A stretch of DNA of 64,000 nucleotides from Sphingomonas qomolangmaensis (lineage in GTDB: Bacteria; Pseudomonadota; Alphaproteobacteria; Sphingomonadales; Sphingomonadaceae): contig NZ_CP101740.1 of the NCBI RefSeq assembly GCF_024496245.1, positions 3,072,001 to 3,136,000 of the forward strand, read 5' to 3'. Both the position numbers and the translations under genes were made by a program. The notes below the pieces were generated by a model. It saw only the letters and a list, made by a program, of their open reading frames with translations, did not search any database and was not told the DNA's origin. This document shows positions 37,936 through 47,162 of the stretch, in pieces. Each line of letters begins with the position of its first letter. Positions within the stretch are counted from its first letter, which is position 1.

Positions 37936-39269
37936 CCTACGCAATTGCCAGGGTCTCCGACGAGCGCCGCCGCGCGATGCTACGCACCGCGATGGGCCCA
38001 ACCATCGCTGCCGCGCTTGCCGATCCACTCGTCACCGAGGTGATGATCAATCCCGACGGGGTGCTTCGGCTTGACCGGTTGGGCGCGGGGCGCATCGATA
38101 CCCAGGTCCGCTACGATGCTGCGCAGGTCGAGCGTATCATTCGTCTGGTCGCCAGCCACAGCCGCACCGAAGTCCATGCCGCGGCGCCGATCGTCTCGGC
38201 TGAACTACCGCCGCACGGGGAGGGGGCGGGCGAACGATTCGAAGGCGTCCTGCCACCCGTCAGCCTCACGCCGTGCTTCTCGATCCGAAAACCCGCGACG
38301 CGGCGCTACACATTGACTGATTACGTCGGCGACGGACTCATGTCGGCCGACAGCGCGCAGCTGCTGTCGCGCGCCGTCGTCGATCGCCGCAACATCCTGA
38401 TCGCCGGCGGTACCAGCTCGGGCAAGACCACGCTCGCCAACGCTCTTTTGGCCGAAATGGCGCAGCTCGATGAGCGCGTCATCCTCATCGAGGATACCCG
38501 CGAGCTTCAATCGCCTGCGCCCGATACCGTTGCGCTGCGTACCCGCGCTGGGGCCGTGACGATGGCCGATCTCGTGCGCTCGACGCTCCGCCTTCGTCCC
38601 GACCGGATCATCGTTGGCGAAGTCCGCGGGCCCGAAGCGCTCGACATGCTCAAGGCGTGGAACACCGGCCATCCCGGCGGCATCGCCACGGTTCATGCCA
38701 ATAGCGCAGCCTCGGCACTCTATCGAATCGAACAGCTGGTCCAGGAAGCGGTGGTCACCGTACCCCGCCGGCTGATCGCCGAGGCGATCGACATGATCGT
38801 CTTCATCGCCGGCCGCGGCACCGCGCGCCGGATCGAGACCGTCGCTCGCGTCGCCGGGCTCGACCCCGACGGCAATTATGCCGTCATCGACCTCATCCCC
38901 CCCCCCCGTTCTCACCCCAGAAGGAGACTGACCATGCATGTCGTTCATCGCCCATCGCGCGGCTCGTCGGAGCTCATCGCTGCGGACTTCGGCCTCTCGC
39001 TCACATTGTCAGCGCAGGCGCTGGCGGCCGGCTCGGGCATGCGATGGGAGGAACCGCTCCAGCAGGTGCTCGAATCGGTCCAGGGACCGGTCGCAAAAAT
39101 CGTCGCGGTGATGATCATTATCACTACCGGGCTGACGCTCGCCTTCGGCGAGACAGCGGGCGGTTTTCGCAAGCTCATCCAGATCGTATTCGGCCTGTCG
39201 ATCGCGTTCGCCGCCTCGTCCTTCTTTCTCAGCTTCTTCAGCTTCGGCAGCGGGGCGCTGATCGCATGA
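37932..39269 (+). CDS. trbB: trbB conjugation ATPase, read through into trbC
   Basis: TrbB is the VirB11-type secretion ATPase. It shows Walker [14 protein letters not shown] near 155-167, the Asp box [31 protein letters not shown] and [11 protein letters not shown]. The frame does not stop at the usual length of about 330 but runs on through trbC, giving 445 residues. The cause is an eleven-C run at 38897-38907. With ten C the protein would end VLTPEGD with TGA at 38929-38931 of the present numbering, two bases before the trbC ATG. The long form is probably a lesion, a phase-variable state or a sequence error, not a designed fusion. Confidence 0.85.
   Translation: MTYAIARVSDERRRAMLRTAMGPTIAAALADPLVTEVMINPDGVLRLDRLGAGRIDTQVRYDAAQVERIIRLVASHSRTEVHAAAPIVSAELPPHGEGAGERFEGVLPPVSLTPCFSIRKPATRRYTLTDYVGDGLMSADSAQLLSRAVVDRRNILIAGGTSSGKTTLANALLAEMAQLDERVILIEDTRELQSPAPDTVALRTRAGAVTMADLVRSTLRLRPDRIIVGEVRGPEALDMLKAWNTGHPGGIATVHANSAASALYRIEQLVQEAVVTVPRRLIAEAIDMIVFIAGRGTARRIETVARVAGLDPDGNYAVIDLIPPPRSHPRRRLTMHVVHRPSRGSSELIAADFGLSLTLSAQALAAGSGMRWEEPLQQVLESVQGPVAKIVAVMIIITTGLTLAFGETAGGFRKLIQIVFGLSIAFAASSFFLSFFSFGSGALIA
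38897..38907 (+). repeat. C11 homopolymer at the trbB/trbC junction
   Basis: Eleven consecutive C. Loss of one base makes TrbB stop just before trbC. Such tracts slip easily during replication and in some sequencing chemistries. Confidence 0.9.
38934..39269 (+). CDS. trbC: trbC pilin-like subunit
   Basis: A 111-residue VirB2/TrbC-type protein. ATG at 38934 has AGAAGGAGA seven bases upstream. Two membrane segments are visible ([17 protein letters not shown] and [20 protein letters not shown]) after a periplasmic stretch with [19 protein letters not shown]. It would be processed and assembled into the conjugative pilus. In this sequence it is also in frame with trbB, but its own ribosome binding site supports separate synthesis. 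It overlaps trbD by four bases. Confidence 0.88.
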   Translation: MHVVHRPSRGSSELIAADFGLSLTLSAQALAAGSGMRWEEPLQQVLESVQGPVAKIVAVMIIITTGLTLAFGETAGGFRKLIQIVFGLSIAFAASSFFLSFFSFGSGALIA

Positions 39270-39547
39270 CCAGCCCTTATGCCGGCTCGACCCCGCAGCC
39301 GGGGTTCGAGGCACCGATCTACGCCAGCCTTGGGTCGCCGATCCTGCTGGGCGGCGCGCCGCGCGGTATCGCGATCATAAACGGGACGATCGCCGCCGCG
39401 GTGGGGTTGGGGCTTCAGCAATGGCTGATCGGCCTGGTCCTGTGGGCAGCAGGGCACAGCGTTGCGGTTTTCGCGGCGCGGCACGACCCCGACTTCGCCC
39501 CCGTCCTGCTGCGCCATCTGCGCCAAAAAGGCTATTGGGGATGCTGA
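39266..39547 (+). CDS. trbD: trbD (VirB3-like)
   Basis: A 93-residue inner-membrane protein of the VirB3/TrbD family. It has FEAPIYASLGSPILLGGAPR at the start, one long hydrophobic hairpin (IAIINGTIAAAVGLGLQQWL, then GLVLWAAGHSVAVF) and an end with DPDFAPVLLRHLRQKGYWGC. The ATG overlaps the trbC stop (ATGA), and the gene overlaps trbE by seven bases. It would work beside TrbE at the base of the secretion channel. All expected features are present. Confidence 0.9.
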   Translation: MTSPYAGSTPQPGFEAPIYASLGSPILLGGAPRGIAIINGTIAAAVGLGLQQWLIGLVLWAAGHSVAVFAARHDPDFAPVLLRHLRQKGYWGC

Positions 39548-42000
39548 ACCTTGCCGAATATCGCGACCGTGCCGATCGCATCGCAGATCATCTGCCTTGG
39601 GCAGCTTTGGTCGCACCCGGCGTCGTGCTGAATAAGGACGGCAGCTTCTTGTCAGTCCTGGCGTTTCGTGGGCCCGATCTAGAAAGTGCCACCGAGGCCG
39701 AATTGCTATCGGCCTGCGCGCGCACCAATAACGTGCTCAAGCGGTTCGGCAGCGGCTGGGCGCTCTTTTTCGAAGCCGAACGGCGCGAGGCTATCGGCTA
39801 TCCAGCGAGCAGCTTCCCAGATGCGGCATCCTGGCTGGTCGAGCAGGAACGCCGAGCCGGGTTCGAGGATGCCGGCCAACACTTCGAGAGCCGCTACCAT
39901 CTAACGCTGACCTGGTTGCCGCCCGCCGACAGCAGCGAAGCGGCCGGACGGTCGCTGATCGAGCGGTCCCCTGACAGCACCAACGGTCGCGATTGGCGCG
40001 GTGCGCTCGGATCTTTCATTGCCGAGACAGCGCGCGTGCTCGATCTGTTCGCTGGCTTCATGTCCGAAATGCGCCTGCTTGGTTCGGCCGAGCTGCTGAC
40101 GTTCCTGCACGCGGCGGTCTCAACCCGTTGCCATGCTGTAGCCGTGCCCGAAACGCCGATCTATCTCGACGGCCTGCTCGCCGACACACCGCTGACCGGC
40201 GGGCTCGAGCCGATGCTTGGCGACAAGCATTTGCGCACGCTGACGATTCTTGGCTTTCCGGTGCTGAGCCGGCCCGGCATCCTCGATGCGCTCAACACCA
40301 GCGACTTCGGGTATCGCTGGGTTACCCGCTTTATCGCGCTCGACAAGTCCGATGCGACCCGCGAATTGACCCGTGTCCGGCGGCAATGGTTCAACAAGCG
40401 CAAGTCGATCACCGCGCTGCTGCGCGAGGTGATGTACAACCAGCCGACGCAGCTGCTGGACAGCGACGCCGACAACAAGGTCGTCGATGCCGACGCAGCG
40501 TTGCAGGCGCTGGGCGGGGATTACGTTGCGTTCGGGTATCTGACCGCCACGATCACCGTCACCGACACCGATCGCGTCCGGGTCGAAGAAAAGGTTCGCG
40601 CAATCGAGCGGATCATCAACGGATTAGGCTTCACCGCGAAGCGCGAAGGCATCAACGCGGTTGAAGCGTGGCTGTCCTCACTGCCAGGACATGCCTATGC
40701 CAATGTTCGCACGCCGCTCGTCCATACGCTCAACCTCGCGCATTTGATGCCGCTGTCGTCGGTTTGGGCAGGGCCGGCTGAAAACCAGCATCTCGGCGGC
40801 CCGCCGTTGCTCTACGCGCAGACCGGCGGCACCACTCCGTTCAGGCTTTCCACGCATGTCGGCGATGTCGGTCATATGCTCGTCGTCGGTCCGACGGGGG
40901 CGGGCAAGTCGGTGTTGCTGGCGCTGATCGCCCTGCAATTTCGCCGCTATGCGGGCTCGCAGGTCTATATCTTCGACAAGGGATTCTCCGCGCGCGCGGC
41001 GGTGCTTGCAATGGGCGGCGCGCACCACGCGATCGGCTCTGGCGACGATGCTGGGTCTGAAGGAGCAGGGCTCGCCTTCCAGCCGCTGCGCAATATCGAC
41101 CGCGCCGAAGAACGCAGCTGGGCCGCCGATTGGATTGCCGCTCTGCTCGCACAGGAGAAGGTGATCGTCACTCCCGAGGTCAAGGATGCGATCTGGTCCG
41201 CGCTTGGATCGCTGGCTTCGGCACCGCTCGAAGAACGGACAATCACCGGTCTCGCCTTGCTGCTCCAGTCGAACGCGCTGCGAACCGCGCTGACTGCATA
41301 CACGCTCGAGGGCCCTTATGGCCGTCTGCTCGACGCCGCAGAACCGGGGCTGTCATTCGCCGATGTGCAATGCTTCGAAACCGAGGCGCTGATGGGCCAG
41401 GCGAGTATCGTCGCGCCGGTCCTGAGGTATCTGTTTCACCGCCTCGAAGCGCGGTTCGGCGGGCGTCCGACGCTGCTGATCCTCGACGAGGCCTGGATTT
41501 TTCTCGACCACCCGCTGTTCGCGGCACGCATCCGCGAATGGCTGAAAACCCTCCGCAAGAAAAACGTTGCAGTGCTGTTCGCGACACAAAGCCTAGCCGA
41601 CATTGCTGACAGCAGCATTGCCCCCGCGATCATCGAAAGCTGCCCGCAGCGGATCCTGCTGCCCAATGATCGGGCGATCGAACCGCAGTCGCGCAGCGCC
41701 TATGTGCGGTTCGGGCTCAACGACCGGCAAATCGAACTTGTCGCCCACGCCACCCCCAAGCGGCATTATTATCTGCAATCGGCACGCGGCAATAGGCTGT
41801 TCGAGCTTGGCCTGGGACCGATCACGCTCGCCTTGTGCGGCGCGTCGCATCCCGCCTTGCAGGCCCGGATCGATACCCTGCTTGCCGAGCATGGCGGATG
41901 CCAGTTCGCAGCCCGGTTCCTGATCGACGCCGGCCTTGATTGGGCCGCTGCGCTGCTCGCCGACTTTCCCACCGAACCCCGCCCGCTCGAACAGGAGTAA
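39541..42000 (+). CDS. trbE: trbE (VirB4-type ATPase)
   Basis: An 819-residue secretion ATPase. The N-terminal CagE/TrbE domain starts MLNLAEYRDRADRIADHLPW. The C-terminal ATPase has Walker A VGPTGAGKSVLLAL near 447-460 and Walker B TLLILDEAWIFLDHPLF. Late motifs are VLFATQSLADIADS and CPQRILLPNDRA. It powers pilus assembly and substrate transfer. The ATG at 39541 lies within the end of trbD; the longer open frame to 39421 is only overlap. The frame is undisturbed, unlike traG and trbB. Confidence 0.93.
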   Translation: MLNLAEYRDRADRIADHLPWAALVAPGVVLNKDGSFLSVLAFRGPDLESATEAELLSACARTNNVLKRFGSGWALFFEAERREAIGYPASSFPDAASWLVEQERRAGFEDAGQHFESRYHLTLTWLPPADSSEAAGRSLIERSPDSTNGRDWRGALGSFIAETARVLDLFAGFMSEMRLLGSAELLTFLHAAVSTRCHAVAVPETPIYLDGLLADTPLTGGLEPMLGDKHLRTLTILGFPVLSRPGILDALNTSDFGYRWVTRFIALDKSDATRELTRVRRQWFNKRKSITALLREVMYNQPTQLLDSDADNKVVDADAALQALGGDYVAFGYLTATITVTDTDRVRVEEKVRAIERIINGLGFTAKREGINAVEAWLSSLPGHAYANVRTPLVHTLNLAHLMPLSSVWAGPAENQHLGGPPLLYAQTGGTTPFRLSTHVGDVGHMLVVGPTGAGKSVLLALIALQFRRYAGSQVYIFDKGFSARAAVLAMGGAHHAIGSGDDAGSEGAGLAFQPLRNIDRAEERSWAADWIAALLAQEKVIVTPEVKDAIWSALGSLASAPLEERTITGLALLLQSNALRTALTAYTLEGPYGRLLDAAEPGLSFADVQCFETEALMGQASIVAPVLRYLFHRLEARFGGRPTLLILDEAWIFLDHPLFAARIREWLKTLRKKNVAVLFATQSLADIADSSIAPAIIESCPQRILLPNDRAIEPQSRSAYVRFGLNDRQIELVAHATPKRHYYLQSARGNRLFELGLGPITLALCGASHPALQARIDTLLAEHGGCQFAARFLIDAGLDWAAALLADFPTEPRPLEQE

Positions 42001-42005
42001 GTGCC

Positions 42006-42767
42006 ATGCCGTCGCGTCCTTATGCCCATCACCGATCGCTTGCCCGCAGCGCGATCATCGCTTCGCTCGGCGTCGCCTGTGTCGCCTCGCTTGGTATGGC
42101 GCTGCATAGCTCGCCTGCATCGGCGCAAATCGCGGTCTATGATCCATCCAACTTCTCGCAAAATGTACTGACAGCCGCCCGGACGCTGCAGCAGGTCAAC
42201 AATCAGATCCGCTCGCTGCAGAACGAAGCGACGTCGCTGATCAATCAGGCCAGGAACCTGAGCAAGATCAGTTTCCCCGAACTTCAGGCGATAACCCGCA
42301 CTTTGCGCGAGATCGATCAGCTGATGGGGCAGGCACAAGCCATCGAGTTCCAGGTTGCCTCGACCGAACGGCAATTTCGCAGCCTGTTTCCAAACGGCGC
42401 CGGACCGCTACTGACCGGTCGTGCGCAGATGGCGGCGGCACAGGCGCGCATGGATGCCTCGGTCGCGGCATTCCGCCAGACGATGACGGTCCAGTCGCAG
42501 ATTGCCCAAACCGTCCAGGTCGATGCCGAGACGCTGTCGGGCATCGTCGCGCGCAGCCAGGGTGCCGAGGGAGCGCTCCAGGTTGGACAGGCGACCAATC
42601 AGTTGCTCGCGCTGACCGCCAAGCAGCAGTTTCAGATCCAGCAGCTGATGGCAGCGCAATACCGCGCCGAGGCCATTGAGCAGGCGCGGCGGGCGCAGGC
42701 GCAAGCCGATGCCCACGCCGCCACCACCAGGTTTCTCGGTTCCGGCTCGGCCTACACCCCCCGGTAG
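42006..42767 (+). CDS. trbJ: trbJ (VirB5-like)
   Basis: A periplasmic protein of 253 residues. The signal peptide runs to ASAQ near residue 40. The rest is mostly helical and rich in Gln and Ala (NVLTAARTLQQVNNQIRSLQ, then LINQARNLSKI), as in TrbJ/VirB5 proteins, which sit at the pilus tip or stabilise it. The ATG at 42006 follows AGGAGTAAGTGCC five bases after the trbE stop. The trbK entry-exclusion gene usually found after trbJ is not recognisable in the 117-base gap. Confidence 0.9.
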   Translation: MPSRPYAHHRSLARSAIIASLGVACVASLGMALHSSPASAQIAVYDPSNFSQNVLTAARTLQQVNNQIRSLQNEATSLINQARNLSKISFPELQAITRTLREIDQLMGQAQAIEFQVASTERQFRSLFPNGAGPLLTGRAQMAAAQARMDASVAAFRQTMTVQSQIAQTVQVDAETLSGIVARSQGAEGALQVGQATNQLLALTAKQQFQIQQLMAAQYRAEAIEQARRAQAQADAHAATTRFLGSGSAYTPR

Positions 42768-42884
42768 GTCGGGTCGGAAACTGGCGGTGCGGGGACAGCT
42801 CGGCCCCGCCATCGCCGCCGCGGGGTGCCTTGCCGCTCCCCTTCGAGGTGCCCCGCGGCCCCTTGTCTTGGATCACCCGATGCC

Positions 42885-44186
42885 ATGAACGATCTCAACG
42901 TCATCGACCGCTTCCTGCAGGCCTTTATCCGCTACATCGACAGCGGGTTCGGGCTGCTTGGGCCCGACGTCGGCTTTCTGACCGCGACGTTGATCGGCAT
43001 CGATATCACGCTCGCCGGGCTGTTCTGGGCGATGGGCGGCGAACAGGACGTGATCGGCCGCTTCATCAAGAAGGTCCTTTATGTCGGCGCGTTCGCCTTC
43101 ATTCTCAATCGCTTCTCGGTGCTTGCCGACCTCATCTTTCGGTCATTCGCCGCGGCGGGTCTCACCGCGGGCGGAGATACCATGTCAGCGGACGATCTGC
43201 TCAAGCCTGGGCGGCTCGCCGCTACCGGCTTCTCGGCGGCCTGGCCGCTGCTCGATCAGGTGTCGAAACTGACCGGCTTTACGACCTTCTTCGACAATTT
43301 TCTGACGATCGCGGTGCTGCTGTTTGCCTGGAGCCTGGTGATCCTCGCCTTCTTCATTCTCGCGGTGCAGATGTTCGTCACGATCATCGAGTTCAAGCTG
43401 ACGACGCTCGCAGGCTTCGTCCTCGTGCCGTTCGCGCTTTGGAACAGGACCAGTTTCCTTGCCGAACGGGTGCTGGGCAACGTCGTCACTTCGGGCATCA
43501 AGGTAATGGTGCTCGCCGTCATCGTTGGCATCGGCTCAAACTTCTTCGCCGAATTTAGCAGTGCGTTGCAGGGGCGCGAGCCCGATATCGCCCAAGCATT
43601 GAGCTTGGTCTTGGCTTCGCTTACCCTTTTTGGCCTGGGTATTTTCGGCCCCGGCGTCGCTTCGGGGCTGGTGGCTGGCGCCCCCCAGCTTGGAGCAGGC
43701 GCTGCGCTCGGCACCGCAGTCGGCGCCGCCGGCGTTACCGCGCTGGCAGGCGGGGCGACCGTTGGCGCAGCCACCGCGGTCGGCGGTACCGCCCTGGGCG
43801 CGGTCCGCGCCGGTACGGCGATGGGTTCAGCAGCGTCGGCATCTTATCAGCTTGGCCAGTCAGCCGCCGGCTCATCGACCATCGGCGCCGGTCTGGGCGG
43901 TGTCGCCCGCGCAGCGGGTAACGCCGTTCGCCAGAAAGCGACAAGTGCGCTGAACCTGTCGCAAGCCGCGCAGTCTGGTCGCGACGCGGCATCGCGTGCG
44001 TTCGATGGCGGCCAAATATCGCAGCAGGCAACTGGAAGTACCGATAGCTCGCCGCCGCTATGGGCGCAGTCTTTGCGCCGCCAGCAGGATGCTCGCCACC
44101 ACCGCCAGGTCGCCTTGCAGACGCTGAAAGAAGGCGACCGCGGTGGCGCGTCCGCCACCCCTGACATCAAGCAAGAGGATGATTGA
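42885..44186 (+). CDS. trbL: trbL (VirB6-like)
   Basis: A 433-residue polytopic membrane protein of the TrbL/VirB6 family, with segments such as TLIGIDITLAGLFWAMGG, TIAVLLFAWSLVILAFFILA and LTLFGLGIFGPGVASGLVAG. After residue 270 it has a long Gly/Ala-rich stretch and a hydrophilic tail ending IKQEDD. It forms part of the inner-membrane channel. The ATG at 42885 (MNDLNVIDRFLQAF) is the family start; the frame is open back to 42825. Its stop overlaps the possible TTG start of trbF. Confidence 0.9.
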   Translation: MNDLNVIDRFLQAFIRYIDSGFGLLGPDVGFLTATLIGIDITLAGLFWAMGGEQDVIGRFIKKVLYVGAFAFILNRFSVLADLIFRSFAAAGLTAGGDTMSADDLLKPGRLAATGFSAAWPLLDQVSKLTGFTTFFDNFLTIAVLLFAWSLVILAFFILAVQMFVTIIEFKLTTLAGFVLVPFALWNRTSFLAERVLGNVVTSGIKVMVLAVIVGIGSNFFAEFSSALQGREPDIAQALSLVLASLTLFGLGIFGPGVASGLVAGAPQLGAGAALGTAVGAAGVTALAGGATVGAATAVGGTALGAVRAGTAMGSAASASYQLGQSAAGSSTIGAGLGGVARAAGNAVRQKATSALNLSQAAQSGRDAASRAFDGGQISQQATGSTDSSPPLWAQSLRRQQDARHHRQVALQTLKEGDRGGASATPDIKQEDD

Positions 44187-44191
44187 TCGCC

Positions 44192-45001
44192 ATGCGCACC
44201 CGAATCTTCAAGCGAAGCGTCCAGCGTTATGGGCGCACCCCCGAACCTTCGACGCCGTACCAGCGCGCCGGCCAGCTTTGGGACGAGCGGATGGGCGCTG
44301 CCCGCGTTCAAGCTCGCAACTGGCGACTGATGGCGTTCGGCGGTTTGGCTCTCTCAAGCGGCATGGCCAGCGCGCTGATCTGGCAGTCGCTGCAGAGCCG
44401 GGTCACGCCCTATGTCGTCGAGGTCGACCGGCTTGGCGAAGCGCGCGCGGTGACGAAGGCCGAGGCGGGCTATCACGCTACCGATCCGCAGATCGCCTGG
44501 CATCTGGCCAAGTTCGTCGATAATATCCGCTCGGTGTCGCTCGATCCGGTGCTGATGCGCCGGGGGTGGCTTGCCGCATATGACTTTGCGACCCCTCGCG
44601 GCGCGCAGATGCTCGGCGACTATGCCCGTAGCGCGAAGCCGTTTGCCGGTATCGGCGAACGCGCGGTATCGGTCCAGGTCACCAGCGTCGTGCGAGCATC
44701 GGATACCTCGTTCCAGGTCAAGTGGACCGAGACAGCCTATGCGCGTGGCAGCCTGACCGGCACATCGAATTGGACCGGTATCCTGACCATCGTGACCCGT
44801 CCGCCGACCTCGGCTGACACCCTTCGCCGGAACCCGCTCGGCATCTACGTCGATGCGATCGATTGGAGCCGCGAACTCGATCCGCCCCCGCCGGCTAAGC
44901 AAACGACGTCACCTGCGCCGCCGCCCGACGTGCCGCTTGGATCACCCCTTGATCCGCCCCCTGTTGCATCCCGCGCCCTTCGAACGGAGACCCAGCCATG
45001 A
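44192..45001 (+). CDS. trbF: trbF (VirB8-like)
   Basis: A 269-residue inner-membrane protein. A cytoplasmic start (KRSVQRYGRTPEPSTPYQRA, GQLWDERMG) leads to one membrane segment (LMAFGGLALSSGMASALIW) and a periplasmic VirB8-fold domain (VTPYVVEVDRLGEARAV, YDFATPRGAQML, NWTGILTIV). The Pro-rich C-terminus is longer than usual. A TTG at 44183 overlapping the trbL stop is an alternative start; the ATG at 44192 is preferred. It would be an assembly factor of the transfer channel. Confidence 0.9.
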   Translation: MRTRIFKRSVQRYGRTPEPSTPYQRAGQLWDERMGAARVQARNWRLMAFGGLALSSGMASALIWQSLQSRVTPYVVEVDRLGEARAVTKAEAGYHATDPQIAWHLAKFVDNIRSVSLDPVLMRRGWLAAYDFATPRGAQMLGDYARSAKPFAGIGERAVSVQVTSVVRASDTSFQVKWTETAYARGSLTGTSNWTGILTIVTRPPTSADTLRRNPLGIYVDAIDWSRELDPPPPAKQTTSPAPPPDVPLGSPLDPPPVASRALRTETQP

Positions 45002-45933
45002 ACTGTCTGTTTGTCATGCCGGCATGGTCGGTCGCGGCCGTTTTGACCGTCGCCGCCGCGCCGCCGCAGCGTGTGGTCACCAACGCTACAGCGCCGCGCG
45101 CAGCCGTATCGGAGCCACTCAAAAGGGTTTCGTCACGCCGGGACCCAGCCGCAACACGCGCCGCTAACGCGCGTCCGGTGACTGCCGTCGCGTCTGCTAA
45201 TCGGACCGCAACGATCGAGCCGGCTGCGCAAGGCTTCGTCAATGCGGTCCAGGTCTTTCCCTATGCCGCGGGTCTCGTGTTCCAGGTTTATACCGCGCCC
45301 GGTCACGTCACCGACATTGCCTTGCAACCAGGAGAAGCGCTGGTGTCGGTAGCAAGCGGTGACACCGTGCGATGGGTGATCGGCGACACCACCAGCGGCG
45401 CAGGTGCCGACAGGCGCACCCATATTCTGGTCAAACCCTTTGCCGCGGGCTTGGCAACCAACCTGGTCATCACCACCGACCGCCGCAGCTACCATCTGGC
45501 GCTGGCAAGTACCGCCAAAACTGCAATGGCGGCGTTATCCTGGTCCTATCCGGACGATGCGCTTATCGCGCTCAAGCGCGTGCATACAGAAGCCGCTGTG
45601 CGAGCGCCAACCACGACCGGGGTCGAACTCGAGCAGCTGCATTTCGGTTATGCGATCGCCGGGGACAAGCCGGCCTGGCGGCCGTTGAGGGTGTTCGACG
45701 ACGGGCGTCAGACCTTCATCGAATTTCCAGCGTCGCTGGCGGGCGGCGAGGCACCACCGTTGTTCCTTGTCGATCGCAAGGGCGAAGCGCAGTTAGTCAA
45801 CTACCGGCTCAAGGGGCGGTTTTATATCGTCGATCGCCTGTTCGATGCGGCTGAGCTGCGTCTCGGTACCCAGCATCAGGATGTTGTCCGGATCAGCCGG
45901 ATACAAACCAACGCCAATCGGAGGGGGGCATGA
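44998..45933 (+). CDS. trbG: trbG (VirB9-like)
   Basis: A 311-residue secreted protein with a signal peptide (MPAWSVAAVLTVAAA) and the CagX/VirB9 pattern: FPYAAGLVFQVYTAPGHVTD, ALQPGEALVSVASGDTVRWV, HILVKPFAAGLATNLVI, then LEQLHFGYAI and VFDDGRQTFIEFP near the C-terminus. It forms part of the outer-membrane core complex. Start and stop overlap the neighbours by four bases, as through most of the operon. Confidence 0.92.
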   Translation: MNCLFVMPAWSVAAVLTVAAAPPQRVVTNATAPRAAVSEPLKRVSSRRDPAATRAANARPVTAVASANRTATIEPAAQGFVNAVQVFPYAAGLVFQVYTAPGHVTDIALQPGEALVSVASGDTVRWVIGDTTSGAGADRRTHILVKPFAAGLATNLVITTDRRSYHLALASTAKTAMAALSWSYPDDALIALKRVHTEAAVRAPTTTGVELEQLHFGYAIAGDKPAWRPLRVFDDGRQTFIEFPASLAGGEAPPLFLVDRKGEAQLVNYRLKGRFYIVDRLFDAAELRLGTQHQDVVRISRIQTNANRRGA

Positions 45934-47162
45934 CCGATCAAGCTCAGCCTGTACCCGAGACGGGCGATGGGCCAGTGCCGAAGGTTGACCCTGAAACACT
46001 TGTCTTGCGTGGCAGGCCAACACGGGTGGTCCGGTTCAAGCGCGGCGCTGTCATTTCGCTGGCCGCGCTGATGTCGGTAAGCATCGCTACAACTGCCTGG
46101 CGCGCGCTGAAGCCAGCGCCCGGGCCGACTGTCGATCTGTCGCAAGAGCGCGGTGCGCCCGGCAAAGTGGCGACCGATGCGCTGAATGGACTGCCGACGA
46201 GCTATGACGACGCCCCCAAGCTCGGGCCGCCACTTCCAGGTGATCTTGGTGGGCCAATCCTCGAATATCACCGCAAGCAGCTGGCGATTGGGGGCGAGCT
46301 ACCCGTTGTCGAATCTGCCGCCGATCAGGCGGCGGCCGCGGCGCGCGAAGCCCAAATCTCCGAACTGAAGGCGGCACGCGAGTCGCCTTTGCTCGTCAAG
46401 TCTACGACATCGTCGAGCGACGCCGGCGGCCTCGAGGATCTACCCCCCGTCATGCCGCAATTCTCGGCGGATGCCGGCCGACCTTTGCTCGACCCCGACC
46501 GCGATCCCAATGCGCAGGGGCGCAAGATGGACTTTGCAAATGCACACGATAGCGGCGACACTGCTAACCCCCATGCACTTGTCGCGCCGATCTCACCGTT
46601 CACCTTGTCGGCAGGAAGCGTGATTGCCGCAAGTCTGATCACCGGCTTACGTTCGGAATTGCCGGGCCTGGTGACAGCGCAGGTCACTGAGCATGTCTAC
46701 GACAGCGTAACCGGACGGATATTGCTCATCCCCCAGGGCGCTCGCCTCATAGGGCGCTACGATAGCGTAGTCGCGTTTGGTCAGCGCCGTGCCTTGGTCG
46801 TGTGGCAGCGCATTGTACTTCCCGATGGAAGCTCGCTTGCGCTCGATAACGTGACGGCCACCGATCCGTCGGGCTATGCTGGCCTGGCCGACAAAGTCGA
46901 TTTCCATAGCTGGACGCTGCTAAAGGGGGTCGCCGTGTCGACCATGCTCGGCGTCGGATCGAACCTGACCTTCGGCAATGAAAGTGATCTGGTCCAAGCG
47001 ATTCGACAATCGGCGCAGCAAAACGCCTCGCGCGCGGGCGACCAGCTTACGTCGCGTAACCTCAACGTCCAGCCGACGATCACGGTAAGGCCAGGGGCGA
47101 GTGTTCGCTTGGTGGTCCACAAGGATCTTATCCTCGCGCCGTGGCGCGGCGTCGGAGAGTGA
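45930..47162 (+). CDS. trbI: trbI (VirB10-like)
   Basis: A 410-residue protein spanning both membranes. It has a cytoplasmic Pro-rich start, one membrane segment (GAVISLAALMSVSIATTAW), a variable periplasmic linker, and the conserved C-terminal domain: ISPFTLSAGSVIAASLITGL, AQVTEHVYDSVTGRILLIPQ, GARLIGRYDS, VLPDGSSLALD and the late RPGASVRLVVHKDLIL. It transmits energy from the inner ATPases to the outer pore. It ends the structural trb genes. Confidence 0.93.
   Translation: MTDQAQPVPETGDGPVPKVDPETLVLRGRPTRVVRFKRGAVISLAALMSVSIATTAWRALKPAPGPTVDLSQERGAPGKVATDALNGLPTSYDDAPKLGPPLPGDLGGPILEYHRKQLAIGGELPVVESAADQAAAAAREAQISELKAARESPLLVKSTTSSSDAGGLEDLPPVMPQFSADAGRPLLDPDRDPNAQGRKMDFANAHDSGDTANPHALVAPISPFTLSAGSVIAASLITGLRSELPGLVTAQVTEHVYDSVTGRILLIPQGARLIGRYDSVVAFGQRRALVVWQRIVLPDGSSLALDNVTATDPSGYAGLADKVDFHSWTLLKGVAVSTMLGVGSNLTFGNESDLVQAIRQSAQQNASRAGDQLTSRNLNVQPTITVRPGASVRLVVHKDLILAPWRGVGE

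Noticed and set aside
39044..39265. Extended N-terminus of TrbD
   Set aside because: The 74 upstream codons lie over trbC in another frame; the ATG at 39266 gives the family length and the usual ATGA overlap.
37932..39269. A natural TrbB-TrbC fusion protein
   Set aside because: trbC keeps its own ribosome binding site and start, and a change of one C restores a perfect TrbB end, so a lesion or read error is simpler.
42676..42888. Small frame between trbJ and trbL that could be trbK
   Set aside because: It starts inside trbJ in another frame, and the short AAGCL segment lacks a hydrophobic signal before it, so I cannot call a lipoprotein.
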